A DNA stretch of 13,287 nt, taken from NCBI GenBank assembly GCA_002782905.1, contig PFJA01000132.1, positions 1 to 13,287 on the forward strand, read 5' to 3'. The first letter of the stretch is position 1. Every line of letters begins with the position of its first letter. The DNA comes from Lysobacterales bacterium CG_4_10_14_3_um_filter_64_11. Lineage in GTDB: Bacteria; Pseudomonadota; Gammaproteobacteria; Xanthomonadales; Xanthomonadaceae. Below, piece after piece: positions 1 through 7,292 of this stretch. The notes under the pieces are model-generated. The model made no database searches. It had not been told where the DNA came from and saw nothing but the letters and a program-made list of their open reading frames with translations. The position numbers and the translations under genes are program-made.

Positions 1-327
1 CAGGCGCGGCGCGACGCCGAGCAGCGCGACAAGGGGTATCGCGAACGCGCGTTGAAAATGTACCCGTGGATATGCGGTCGCTGTGCGCGCGAGTTCACTC
101 GCGCCAACCTGCACGAGCTGACCGTGCACCATCGCAACCACGATCATGACTGCAATCCGCCCGACGGCAGCAACTGGGAGTTGTTGTGCGTGTATTGCCA
201 CGACAACGAACACTCGCGCTACGTCGATTACACCGGCGAAAGCGCCGCTACTGCCGAGGCAAAAACGGAGCTGGCAACAACCAACCCGTTCGCCGGGCTG
301 GCTGGCCTGCTCAAGGACAAGCGCTGA
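1..327 (+). CDS. yajD: YajD family HNH nuclease (5' end outside the window)
   Basis: The frame is open from base 1, so the start lies upstream; a TTG at 52 and an ATG at 58 are internal, because conserved family sequence (KGYRERALKMYPW) begins before them. Of the 108 residues visible, the zinc-binding pairs CxxC are at window residues 25-28 (CGRC) and 63-66 (CVYC). The HNH core runs from ELTVHH (39-44) through DGSNWELL (55-62) to CHDNEH (66-71). E. coli YajD is about 115 residues with the same order of motifs and the same NPFA-type C-terminal segment. It is a small predicted metal-dependent HNH endonuclease with no firmly established cellular role. In E. coli yajD sits near queA/secDF; here queA is about 6 kb away. 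The stop is TGA at 325. Family assignment is secure; function is not. Confidence 0.93.
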   Translation, partial: QARRDAEQRDKGYRERALKMYPWICGRCAREFTRANLHELTVHHRNHDHDCNPPDGSNWELLCVYCHDNEHSRYVDYTGESAATAEAKTELATTNPFAGLAGLLKDKR

Positions 328-345
328 AGCGACGGCCGCTGGCGT

Positions 346-939
346 TCAGATTTCCGGGGCGATCTGCTGCTTGATGCCTTCGAGCAGCTTGCGGTGTTCT
401 TCGTTGCTGTCGCCGCCACCATAGACCAGGGCGCCGGAGGTGTAGGTACTGCCGAAGGTTGCCGCTGCGATGTACACCTGGCCGATGGCATTGGCCAGTT
501 GTGCTTCGTCCATGGGCGGCAACGGATGGATGAACACACTCCACACGATGCCATTGGCCACTGCGTAGCGGGCATCGAGTACCGCATCGAAATTGGCCTG
601 CAACATGCGTTGCACGATTTCGATGTCGATCGCATCGGTGCGGGCGATCGGGGTCATGATGCGCATCCGCCCGGCGCGCTCATCACCCACCAGAATCAGA
701 GTGCGCTCGCGCACCTGGAACTGCACGGCGTTGCCATCGGCGCGCGCTTCGGGGTCGATCCGCTTGATCAATTCGGCCAGCCCGGCCAGCGTCATGTCGC
801 CGGGCAGACGTTCCACCGGCGGTGCGGTCGGCGCCTGATCCGGGGCCTGGCCTTGCAGCGCTTGTGCCGACGCCGGCCCTGCCAGCAGCAGCGCTGCACC
901 CGTCAACAAGGCGACACAAAGACAGCGTGCATGCGTCAT
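346..939 (-). CDS. Exported YbjN-like (T3SS-chaperone-fold) hypothetical protein
   Basis: Encodes 197 residues from ATG 939. A longer frame begins at 981, but the 939 start gives a clean Sec signal peptide: MTHAR, a hydrophobic core (CVALLTGAALLLA), then GPASA with likely cleavage after residue 25. A weak GGCGGA lies upstream of this start. The mature protein opens with an Ala/Pro/Gln linker. It continues with a pattern like the YbjN/type III chaperone-like fold: an N-terminal helix (LAGLAELIKRID), beta strands (AVQFQVRERTLILVGD, MRIMTPIA), a helix (IEIVQRMLQANF), further strands (ARYAVANGIVWSVFIHPL) and a C-terminal helix. YbjN-type proteins are usually cytoplasmic; the signal peptide places this one in the periplasm. 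It converges with yajD, with an 18-base gap and no obvious terminator. The gene is very likely real; the fold call is by pattern only and the function is unknown. Confidence 0.72.
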   Translation of the reverse strand: MTHARCLCVALLTGAALLLAGPASAQALQGQAPDQAPTAPPVERLPGDMTLAGLAELIKRIDPEARADGNAVQFQVRERTLILVGDERAGRMRIMTPIARTDAIDIEIVQRMLQANFDAVLDARYAVANGIVWSVFIHPLPPMDEAQLANAIGQVYIAAATFGSTYTSGALVYGGGDSNEEHRKLLEGIKQQIAPEI

Positions 940-1004
940 CGGCGATCCGCCACGGTTTGATTTGGCGCCCACTGTACCCACTGGTGTAGTGCTTCGCTAC
1001 CATC

Positions 1005-1021
1005 GCTGCTTTCAAAGCAGC
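1005..1021. repeat. Perfect 17-bp palindrome (possible operator)
   Basis: GCTGCTTTCAAAGCAGC is an 8-bp perfect inverted repeat around a single central base. It lies 66 bases upstream of the start of the minus-strand exported protein. The symmetry and short centre suit a dimeric repressor site more than a terminator, and there is no T run on either side. No specific regulator is recognised. Confidence 0.4.
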
Positions 1022-1116
1022 GCCGGAAGCTCTGGCCAAGGCGCTGCGCGCAGGCAATGGCAAGCCCTTGGCAAGCTCGGCAACACTGGCATGGCGCTTG
1101 CGGAACGCCCCGGCGG

Positions 1117-1144
1117 GCGGTCTTCTGGCTGGCCAGACGACCGC
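1117..1144. repeat. 28-bp interrupted palindrome / hairpin
   Basis: The arms GCGGTC..TCTGGC and GCCAGA..GACCGC pair across a central TG, with one T/C mismatch in each half-stem. Folded as RNA, this gives a stem of about 11-12 bp. It lies about 95 bases upstream of the DUF1145-like start and has no following T tract, so it is not a standard intrinsic terminator. It could be an operator, an attenuating hairpin or a repeat relic. Confidence 0.4.
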
Positions 1145-1237
1145 TGAATGTGCCGGCAACGCCAGCGCATGCAGACCGCGCTTGACGCCAGCCCGCGCTG
1201 CGGTCAGTCTCGGGCATCACCCTGGATCGAGGTTGCC

Positions 1238-1483
1238 ATGTCCGTCGCACGTATTGTGTTGCTGGTTGTCTGGTTGCTGGCGTTGGCTACCGTGCTGTTG
1301 CCGATCGTGCATCCACTGGCCAACGTTGGCCGCTGGCTGTTCTGGGTATTGCTGTTCGCGCACCTGATCGAGTGTGTGCTGTACTGGCCGCGCCTGCGCG
1401 CCGCGCCCGGTTCGCGCCTGGGCCATGTCGTGAATACGCTGTTGTTCGGTATCGTGCACGTGAAGTCGCTGCCGCGGCCGTGA
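1238..1483 (+). CDS. Small DUF1145-like integral membrane protein
   Basis: Encodes 81 residues. The ATG at 1238 is chosen over the upstream in-frame ATG at 1148: it has GAGG five bases before it and opens straight into a hydrophobic segment. Membrane segments are about residues 4-24 (ARIVLLVVWLLALATVLLP) and 30-50 (GRWLFWVLLFAHLIECVLYW). A basic stretch (RLRAAPGSR) and a C-terminal LLFGIVHVKSL follow. The FG(I/V)xH ending after two hydrophobic helices resembles DUF1145 proteins (YhhL-type), whose function is unknown. Its TGA stop at 1481 is 3 bases from the TAA of the convergent efflux gene, too little space for a private terminator. The gene is likely real; the family call is moderate. Confidence 0.68.
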   Translation: MSVARIVLLVVWLLALATVLLPIVHPLANVGRWLFWVLLFAHLIECVLYWPRLRAAPGSRLGHVVNTLLFGIVHVKSLPRP

Positions 1484-1486
1484 GCC

Positions 1487-2731
1487 TTACCCGCGTTCGC
1501 GGCCAGCATCCGCCGGCGCCGGCTGGCCGACTCGCTCCGGCCCATGGCGCACGAAGCGCCACCACAGCAAGCCCGCGCACAGGCTGAATGCCATCATGGT
1601 GCTGGCCAGCAACACCGCGTTGGCAGCGATGGCCGCCACGACTGCGCCGGCAATGATCGCATTCAGGCCGAGGCTGATGAACGCTTGCAGTGAAGAAGCC
1701 GCACCGCGTTGACGCGGATAGCGATCGAGAATCAGCAACGTGATGATCGGAAACGCCAATGCCACTCCGAAGGCATTGAGCGCCAAGGGCAGTACCGCCC
1801 ACGGCAGCGCTGGCGCGGTGGCCAGCAGGTTGTAGAGCAGGTTGATCAGTGCCGCACCGATGCACACGCTGAAACCGGCGCTGGCCAGGGCCTTGCCACC
1901 GACACGGCCGGCGAGGCGACCACTGGTGAATGCGCCCAGCATCATGCCGCTGATCATCGGTGCAAAAAACCAGGCGAACTGCTGTGCGTTCAAGTGCAGG
2001 ATATCGAGCACAAACGCCGGCGCCGCGCTGATGTAGACGAACAACGCGGCAAAGTTGCAGCTCGCGATCAGGCTGAGCCGCAGAAACACGCGGTCGCGCG
2101 CCATCGCCACATTGCCATGCCACAGATCGCTGGCGCGAAACGACTTGCGCGCGTGCACGGGGTGGGTTTCCGGCAGCGCCCGCAGCACCGCCAACAGGAT
2201 CAACGCACCGAACACCACCAGAAACCAGAAAATGGCGCGCCAGCCGGCCCAGCCCAGCAGCCAGCCACCGATGACCGGTGCAATCGCTGGCGCCAGCCCA
2301 AAAATCATCGATACCTGGCTCATCAAGCGTTGCGCGTCGTGGCCATCAAACACGTCGCGGATTACCGCCCGCCCGACGATCATGCCAACGCCCGCCGAGA
2401 GGCCCTGGAGCAAACGGAAAAACAGCAGCCAGCCTATGCCGGGGGCCAATGCGCAGCCCATCGATGCGAGGGTGAATACCGCCAGGCCGCCGATGATTAC
2501 CCGGCGCCGCCCGATCGCATCGGACAGCGGCCCATGCAGCAGGCTCATCACGGCATAAGCGAACAGATACACGCTGATGGTTTGCTGCATCGCGACTTTG
2601 CCGACGCCAAATTGGCCGCCGATATCGGGAAACGCCGGAAACACGGTGTCGATCGAAAAGGCGCCAAACATCGCCAGCGCCCCGAGCAGGGGCGCGAGAC
2701 GACGGGGCGGCAAGGTGGAGCGAGCGATCAT
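1487..2731 (-). CDS. Bcr/CflA-family multidrug efflux MFS transporter
   Basis: Encodes 414 residues, a usual Bcr/CflA length, with about 12 hydrophobic segments; an inner-membrane drug/proton antiporter is the family role. The open frame continues upstream to 3178, but those 149 extra codons translate repeat-rich intergenic DNA, so ATG 2731 (MIARSTLPPRR) is taken as the start. The ribosome binding site is weak (CGGTAA). TM1 carries the family signature SIDTVFPAFPDIG (about residues 26-38). Motif A between TM2 and TM3 is GPLSDAIGRRR (67-77), with D71, G74, R75 and R76. A motif C-like APVIGGWLLGWAGWR follows near TM5. The C-terminus is a short hydrophilic tail. The gene is monocistronic and convergent with the DUF1145-like gene. 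Substrate (chloramphenicol, bicyclomycin, sulphonamide or other) cannot be read from the sequence. Confidence 0.92.
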   Translation of the reverse strand: MIARSTLPPRRLAPLLGALAMFGAFSIDTVFPAFPDIGGQFGVGKVAMQQTISVYLFAYAVMSLLHGPLSDAIGRRRVIIGGLAVFTLASMGCALAPGIGWLLFFRLLQGLSAGVGMIVGRAVIRDVFDGHDAQRLMSQVSMIFGLAPAIAPVIGGWLLGWAGWRAIFWFLVVFGALILLAVLRALPETHPVHARKSFRASDLWHGNVAMARDRVFLRLSLIASCNFAALFVYISAAPAFVLDILHLNAQQFAWFFAPMISGMMLGAFTSGRLAGRVGGKALASAGFSVCIGAALINLLYNLLATAPALPWAVLPLALNAFGVALAFPIITLLILDRYPRQRGAASSLQAFISLGLNAIIAGAVVAAIAANAVLLASTMMAFSLCAGLLWWRFVRHGPERVGQPAPADAGRERG

Positions 2732-3077
2732 GTCGTTACCGCGAACGGGCCCACAGGATAGCAGCGCAAAGTGCAATGTCGGTGTCGGCCGGATGCAACG
2801 CTGTGATCCGCGCTGGATGGGGCCGGGGCCACGAAACCAGCACAGAAACGTAAAGCTACGGGTCGGCAAAGGCCGCAAAAAACGCAAAAGGCAAGCACGA
2901 AACCGAATCAGGAGACGAATGGGTAGAGACCAATGGCGTTTGCTCAAGCCCGACCTTCCTTGGCTCGTCAATCCAGCGAAAGCGGGCATGACGACGCCAA
3001 ACCACGTGCCATTGCACCAAGATTCGCTTTTATTTGCGCCTTTGGCGTCCTTTGCGGACTGTTGCGCTTTACGCGCT

Positions 3078-3133
3078 CCAAGTCCCGGGCCCCGGGGCCC
3101 AAGTCCCGCGCCCCGAATAGTGCCCCGAATAGT
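3078..3133. repeat. GC-rich tandem repeats upstream of rapA
   Basis: Two copies of CCAAGTCCCG (3078-3087 and 3099-3108) are spaced 21 bases apart. They are followed directly by two exact tandem copies of GCCCCGAATAGT (3110-3121 and 3122-3133). Between them is a GGGCCCCGGGGCC self-complementary core. Such AGTCCCG/GCCCCG runs are familiar intergenic repeats in Xanthomonadaceae genomes (from memory, not searched). The array ends about 108 bases before the rapA start, so variation in copy number could affect the promoter region. Confidence 0.7.
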
Positions 3134-3137
3134 GCTT

Positions 3138-3166
3138 TTGTCGAGTGCTGCAAAATGCGAAAATAG
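3138..3166 (+). promoter_or_regulatory. Possible rapA promoter (weak match)
   Basis: TTGTCG at 3138-3143 is followed after 17 bases by AAATAG at 3161-3166, in a locally A-rich patch just downstream of the GC-rich repeats. It is the only plausible sigma-70-like pair I found here. The -10 match is poor, and the call rests mainly on position. Confidence 0.25.
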
Positions 3167-3241
3167 CCAGCCATGCATCGCATAGGCGCGATCACCACGC
3201 CAGCGCGTGTTCCTTGCAGCTTGATCAACTCCGGACTCTCA

Positions 3242-6100
3242 ATGACTGTAACCGCCGACGAACGCTTTGTTCCCGGTCAACGCTGGTATTCCAGCGCCGA
3301 ACCCGAACTCGGCCTTGGCACGGTATTGCGTGTGCAGGCACGCAACGTGCAGATCGTGTTCGATGGTGCCGATACCTTGCGTCAGTACGCCATGCACAGC
3401 GCGCCCTTGCTGCGGGCGGCGTTTCGGGCCGGCGAGCGGATCTGCATCGACGGCCGCGAATGGCGGGTCGATGCCGTCACCGAGGTCGATGCGCTGCTGG
3501 ATTATCACTGCGGCGAGCAGACCTTCAGTGAAGGTCGGCTCGATGCCGGGCAACCGGTTGCGCAGGCTGACAGCCGGCTGTTGTCCGGTCGCATCGATCG
3601 CAGCGGTCGCTTTGACTTGCGTGCCGAGTTGCTGACGCGCCGCGCGCAGGCGCGTAGCCATCCGGGCTGGGGCATTCTGGGCGCGCGTATCGACCTGATC
3701 GATCATCAATTGCGCATCGCCGCACTGGCCGATGAGCGCAACCCAGTGCGCTTGCTGTTGGCCGACGAGGTTGGCCTGGGCAAGACCATCGAAGCCTGCC
3801 TGATCGCCGCCCGCCTGATCGCTACCGAGCGTGTCGGCCGGGTGCTGGTGCTGGTGCCCGAATCGCTGGTACATCAATGGTTCGTCGAGTTGCTGCGTCG
3901 CTTCAACCTGCGTTTTGCGATCTTTGACGAGGAGCGCTGCGCGGCCATTGTCGATGCCAACCCCGGCGCCAACCCGTTCGAAGATTCGCAGTGGTTGATT
4001 GCCAGCAGCGATTGGCTGGCCAGCAATGCAAAACGCCGCACGCAGTTGCTGGCGGCTGGTTGCGACCTGGTGTTGATCGATGAGGCGCACCATCTGGAGT
4101 GGCATCCGGACGACATCAGTGTGCAATACCGTTTCGCCGAGCAGTTGGCGGCCAGTGCCGCGCACCTGTTGTTGCTGTCGGCCACTCCCGAACAGCTCGG
4201 CATGGCCGGGCATTTCGCGCGGCTGCGCCTGCTCGACCCGGCGCGCTATCCCGATCTGGCGGCGTTTACCGCCCAGCTCGAGCATTACCAGGAGCTGTCG
4301 CGGATCGTCGCGGCACTGGACGCCAGCAGCGTGCTGAGCGCAGCCCAACGCGCCGCATTGCAGCGCCTGTTCGTCAACGACGGCGACACCCTGGCCGGGC
4401 ATCTGGATCGGCTTGCCGCCGGCGAGCACGGTGCGCGCGAAGCCTTGATTGCCGACTTGATCGATCGCCACGGAACCGGACGAGTGATGGTGCGCAACCG
4501 GCGCGCGGCAGTTGGCGGTTTTCCCAAGCGCATCGGTCACCTCGATCGCCTGGCTGCCAGTGACGACCCGACCCATGCCGGCACCTTGCTCGCCGAGTTT
4601 TTGGCCGATGCCGATGCGACCGGCGATGACGCGCAACACTGCGAGCCGCAACACGATTATCTGCGCGATCCGCGCCTGGACTGGCTGCTGGCGGTGCTGG
4701 AGCGCATCGCGCCGGGCAAGGCGTTGCTGTTGTGCCGTTCGCGGGCGAAGGTGCAGGCGCTGGAAGAAGCCCTGCGTTTGCGCTCGGGGGTGCAGGTGGC
4801 ACGCTTTCATGAGGACATGAGCCTGCTGCAACGCGACCGCAATGCCGCCTGGTTTGCCGACCCCGAGGGTGCGCCATTGCTGATTGCCAGCGAAGTCGGC
4901 GCCGAGGGGCGCAATTTCCAGTTTGCGCAACACCTGATTCTATGGGACTTGCCGCTCGACCCCGACCAACTTGAGCAGCGTATTGGACGACTCGATCGCA
5001 TCGGCCAGCGTGGTGATGTCAACATCCATGTCAACGCCGTAGTTGGCAGCGCCCAGGACATGCTGCTGCGTTGGTACGACGAGGGCCTGGATGCTTTTAC
5101 CGGCGTGGTTGCCGACGGCCGCAGCCTGCTGCGCGCGTTTCGCAGCGAACTACTGGCGCTGGCGCCACAGCCGTCGCATTACGCTGTCGATGCGCTGATC
5201 GCGCGCAGCCGCAGCCTGCACAGCGAGCTGGCAACGCGCATTGCCGATGGCCGCGATCGCTTGCTCGAACTGGCCAGCCAGCGCGGCGATGACCGCTTGC
5301 GCGATGCCCTGCGCGCGGCCGACGACGAGGACGCGCACGATGATTTTCCGCTGCGACTGCTGGAGCAGCTTGGCGTGCAGCACGAAGACCTCGGTAGCGG
5401 CCTGTTCAGCATCGACCCCGAGTATCTGGCAGTCGATGGCCTCGATACGCTGAAGGAAGGCCCCAGCCAGGTATGTCTGGCGCGCGAGCTGGCGCTGGCA
5501 CGCGACGACGTGCTGTATCTGCGTGCCGATCATCCACTGGTGATCGCCGCCGGTGATCTGGTGTTGGCCAGCGAAGCCGGCAACGCCGCGTTCGTGGTCG
5601 ACGAATTGCCGGCGCGCAGTGCGATTCTGGAGGTGCTGTTCGTGCTTGAGTGTGTCGCCGCGCCGGGTCTGGATGCCGAGCGGTTTCTCCCGGCGCTGCC
5701 GATGCGGGTAGCGGTGGATACACGCCTGCAATTGCGCCCGGACTTTCGCCTCAGCCCGCGTGCGCAGCAGCGTGCCGCCGAGCGCGACTACGACCTCAGC
5801 GGTCAGCGCCGATTGCTCGGCAAGTTGCTGCCGCCGATGCTGCACGCCGCGCGCGAGATCGCTGCGGCGCAAGCGAGCGAACGCATCGCGCGAGCGGTGC
5901 AGCAGGCGCGAGTAACGCTCGATGCGCAGATCGAACGGCTGCAGGCGCTGGCACGGCACAATCCAGCGATCGATCCGGCACAGATCACCCAGCTTGCCGC
6001 CACGCGCGAGCAACTCGCGGCAGCGCTGGCACAGGCACGGCCACGGCTAGATGCGTTGCGCCTGGTGGGCAGCCCGGATTTTGTCAGTCTGCGTGGGTGA
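3242..6100 (+). CDS. rapA: RNA polymerase-associated ATPase RapA (HepA, SWI2/SNF2 family)
   Basis: Encodes 952 residues (E. coli RapA is 968). RapA binds RNA polymerase and uses ATP hydrolysis to recycle polymerase stalled in post-termination complexes. The frame extends to an ATG at 3173, but the one at 3242 fits the family: the N-terminal Tudor-like region opens with GQRW, shortly after it. Neither ATG has a good Shine-Dalgarno. Helicase motifs are intact: motif I DEVGLGKT (residues 175-182, K181), motif II DEAH (280-283), motif III SATPEQ (313-318), then EVGAEGRNFQF and motif VI QRIGRLDRIGQ (579-589, both arginines present). The RapA C-terminal region includes DHPLVIAAGDLVL, RFLPALPMRV and a final helical segment ending RLDALRLV. 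It is followed after 88 bases by queA on the same strand. Long open frames on the opposite strand are codon-bias shadows. Confidence 0.97.
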   Translation: MTVTADERFVPGQRWYSSAEPELGLGTVLRVQARNVQIVFDGADTLRQYAMHSAPLLRAAFRAGERICIDGREWRVDAVTEVDALLDYHCGEQTFSEGRLDAGQPVAQADSRLLSGRIDRSGRFDLRAELLTRRAQARSHPGWGILGARIDLIDHQLRIAALADERNPVRLLLADEVGLGKTIEACLIAARLIATERVGRVLVLVPESLVHQWFVELLRRFNLRFAIFDEERCAAIVDANPGANPFEDSQWLIASSDWLASNAKRRTQLLAAGCDLVLIDEAHHLEWHPDDISVQYRFAEQLAASAAHLLLLSATPEQLGMAGHFARLRLLDPARYPDLAAFTAQLEHYQELSRIVAALDASSVLSAAQRAALQRLFVNDGDTLAGHLDRLAAGEHGAREALIADLIDRHGTGRVMVRNRRAAVGGFPKRIGHLDRLAASDDPTHAGTLLAEFLADADATGDDAQHCEPQHDYLRDPRLDWLLAVLERIAPGKALLLCRSRAKVQALEEALRLRSGVQVARFHEDMSLLQRDRNAAWFADPEGAPLLIASEVGAEGRNFQFAQHLILWDLPLDPDQLEQRIGRLDRIGQRGDVNIHVNAVVGSAQDMLLRWYDEGLDAFTGVVADGRSLLRAFRSELLALAPQPSHYAVDALIARSRSLHSELATRIADGRDRLLELASQRGDDRLRDALRAADDEDAHDDFPLRLLEQLGVQHEDLGSGLFSIDPEYLAVDGLDTLKEGPSQVCLARELALARDDVLYLRADHPLVIAAGDLVLASEAGNAAFVVDELPARSAILEVLFVLECVAAPGLDAERFLPALPMRVAVDTRLQLRPDFRLSPRAQQRAAERDYDLSGQRRLLGKLLPPMLHAAREIAAAQASERIARAVQQARVTLDAQIERLQALARHNPAIDPAQITQLAATREQLAAALAQARPRLDALRLVGSPDFVSLRG

Positions 6101-6140
6101 TGAAGCCGAGCTCGCGACTGGGGGAGAAGGCTAAAACACA

Positions 6141-6170
6141 TTGGGTCTGCGTACATGATTCGGGTGTTAT
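6141..6170 (+). promoter_or_regulatory. Possible queA promoter
   Basis: TTGGGT (6141-6146) and TGTTAT (6165-6170) are separated by 18 bases, in an A/T-richer pocket between rapA and queA. The pair is a partial match to sigma-70 consensus and starts 48 bases before the queA start. The 88-base gap would also allow read-through from rapA. Confidence 0.3.
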
Positions 6171-6188
6171 CAAAATGATCATTCCGCC

Positions 6189-7214
6189 GTGAAAAAATCC
6201 GACTTCCATTACCAACTTCCGGTCGAGCTGATCGCGCAGCAGCCGCTGCCGGAACGTTCCGCCAGCCGGTTGTTGCATGTGCCGCCGGCACCGGCCGCAT
6301 TCGCGGATCGCTCGATGCGCGATCTGCCGGGTTTGCTGGCACCCGGCGATCTGCTGGTGTTCAACGATACCCGCGTCATCCCGGCGCGACTGTTCGGCCA
6401 CAAGGATAGCGGTGGCCGCATCGAGATTCTGATCGAGCGCATCCTCGATGCGCGTGAGGCCACGGCGCAACTCGCCTTCAGCAAGGCACCCAAGGCCGGC
6501 AGCCGGATCGTGCTCGATGCCGGTGGCGAGTTGCAAGTAATCGCGCGCGAGGACGCGTTTTTTCGCCTGCGCCTGCAATCGCACGAAAGCTTTGAACAAC
6601 TGCTGGTTCGCGCCGGACGGTTGCCATTGCCGCCCTACATCGCCCGTGAGCCGGACCGCAACGACAGCGAACGTTACCAGACCGTGTTCGCGCGCAATGC
6701 CGGCGCGGTAGCCGCACCCACCGCCGGCCTGCATTTCGATGAACCGTTGCTGGCGGCGTTGCGTGAACGCGGCATCGGCTTCGGCCATGTCACCCTGCAT
6801 GTCGGCGCCGGCACCTTTCAACCGATGCGGGTGGAATCGTTGCACGAGCATCGCATGCACAGCGAATGGCTTAACGTGGGTGCGCAGTTATGCGAGCAGA
6901 TCGTGCAAACCCGTGCTTGCGGGGGGCGAGTGATCGCGGTCGGCACCACCGTGGTGCGGGCGCTGGAAACCGCGTTGCGCGATGGCCTGGTGCAGCCGTA
7001 TGCCGGCGACACCCGTATTTTCCTGTTCCCCGGCAAGCACATCGCATCGGTCGATGCCATGCTGACCAACTTCCACCTGCCCGAATCGACGCTCTTGATG
7101 TTGGTGTCGGCGTTTTCCGGGCGTGAGCGCATCTTCGCCGCGTATCGCCACGCCATCGCGCAGCGCTACCGGTTTTTTTCGTACGGCGATGCGATGCTGC
7201 TGTATCCCACCTAA
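6189..7214 (+). CDS. queA: tRNA preQ1(34) S-adenosylmethionine ribosyltransferase-isomerase QueA
   Basis: Encodes 341 residues (E. coli QueA is 356). QueA transfers and isomerises the ribosyl part of SAM onto 7-aminomethyl-7-deazaguanine at tRNA position 34, forming epoxyqueuosine in the cytoplasm. Family blocks appear in order: YQLPVELIAQQPLPERSASRLL (residues 8-29), VFNDTRVIPARLFG (57-70), GRLPLPPYI (143-151), AAPTAGLHF (175-183), HVGAGTFQPM (204-213), VGTTVVRALE (251-260), and DAMLTNFHLPESTLLMLVSA from 289. The start is GTG at 6189, matching the conserved N-terminus; no strong ribosome binding site precedes it. In many gammaproteobacteria queA is followed by tgt, yajC and secDF, but here a convergent glycine-zipper gene follows. 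The gene looks complete and functional. Confidence 0.97.
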   Translation: MKKSDFHYQLPVELIAQQPLPERSASRLLHVPPAPAAFADRSMRDLPGLLAPGDLLVFNDTRVIPARLFGHKDSGGRIEILIERILDAREATAQLAFSKAPKAGSRIVLDAGGELQVIAREDAFFRLRLQSHESFEQLLVRAGRLPLPPYIAREPDRNDSERYQTVFARNAGAVAAPTAGLHFDEPLLAALRERGIGFGHVTLHVGAGTFQPMRVESLHEHRMHSEWLNVGAQLCEQIVQTRACGGRVIAVGTTVVRALETALRDGLVQPYAGDTRIFLFPGKHIASVDAMLTNFHLPESTLLMLVSAFSGRERIFAAYRHAIAQRYRFFSYGDAMLLYPT

Positions 7215-7219
7215 GGATG

Positions 7220-7241
7220 GTCTGAACAAGTCCATTCAGAC
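7220..7241. repeat. Hairpin in the queA / glycine-zipper convergent gap
   Basis: GTCTGAA (7220-7226) and TTCAGAC (7235-7241) form a perfect 7-bp stem with an 8-base loop, starting 5 bases after the queA stop. An imperfect CCGGCA-CA-TGCCCGG stem follows at about 7251-7265. Neither has a T tract, so these are weak candidates for 3'-end structure shared by two convergent transcripts rather than standard intrinsic terminators. Confidence 0.4.
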
Positions 7242-7292
7242 TCACCGAGCCCGGCACATGCCCGGACCCGGCAATGCGATGCTCAACCCCGA

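Larger units (their letters stand above)
940..1237. other. Intergenic region between divergent genes
   Basis: About 300 bases lie between the starts of the minus-strand exported protein and the plus-strand DUF1145-like gene, so both promoters should be here. Open frames cross it on both strands, but none has a family-like sequence or a convincing ribosome binding site. I see no clear -35/-10 pair. What stands out are two palindromes, at 1005-1021 and 1117-1144, listed separately. Confidence 0.6.
2732..3241. other. 510-base gene-free region with repeat debris
   Basis: This region separates the divergent efflux gene and rapA and should hold both promoters. Open frames here are low-complexity and of the Arg/Pro/Ser type produced by GC-rich repeats; none looks like a protein family. 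Visible elements are a CGCAAAA-type stretch at about 2868-2895, a GCGAAAGCGGG-containing remnant at 2971-2995 resembling dispersed intergenic repeats, CTTTGGCGTCCTTTGCGG-type runs at about 3034-3060, and tandem CCAAGTCCCG and GCCCCGAATAGT repeats at 3078-3133. Confidence 0.7.

Noticed and set aside
1709..2761. 350-codon plus-strand frame opposite the efflux gene
   Set aside because: Rich in Gln/His/Arg/Asp and without motifs; the minus strand encodes a clear 12-helix MFS transporter over the same bases.
2732..3178. 149-codon N-terminal extension of the efflux protein
   Set aside because: It translates repeat-rich intergenic DNA into Arg/Gly/Pro-rich sequence; the family starts at about residue 150 of that frame (ATG 2731).
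3239..6013. Long minus-strand open frames opposite rapA (564 and 287 codons)
   Set aside because: They are shadows of the high-GC codon bias of rapA; the products are Gln/Arg/Ala-rich with no family resemblance, and the rapA frame is intact with all helicase motifs.
6154..6177. Seven-codon ORF (MIRVLSK) between rapA and queA as a leader peptide
   Set aside because: Too short to separate from chance, and no ribosome binding site at a suitable distance or attenuator structure follows it.
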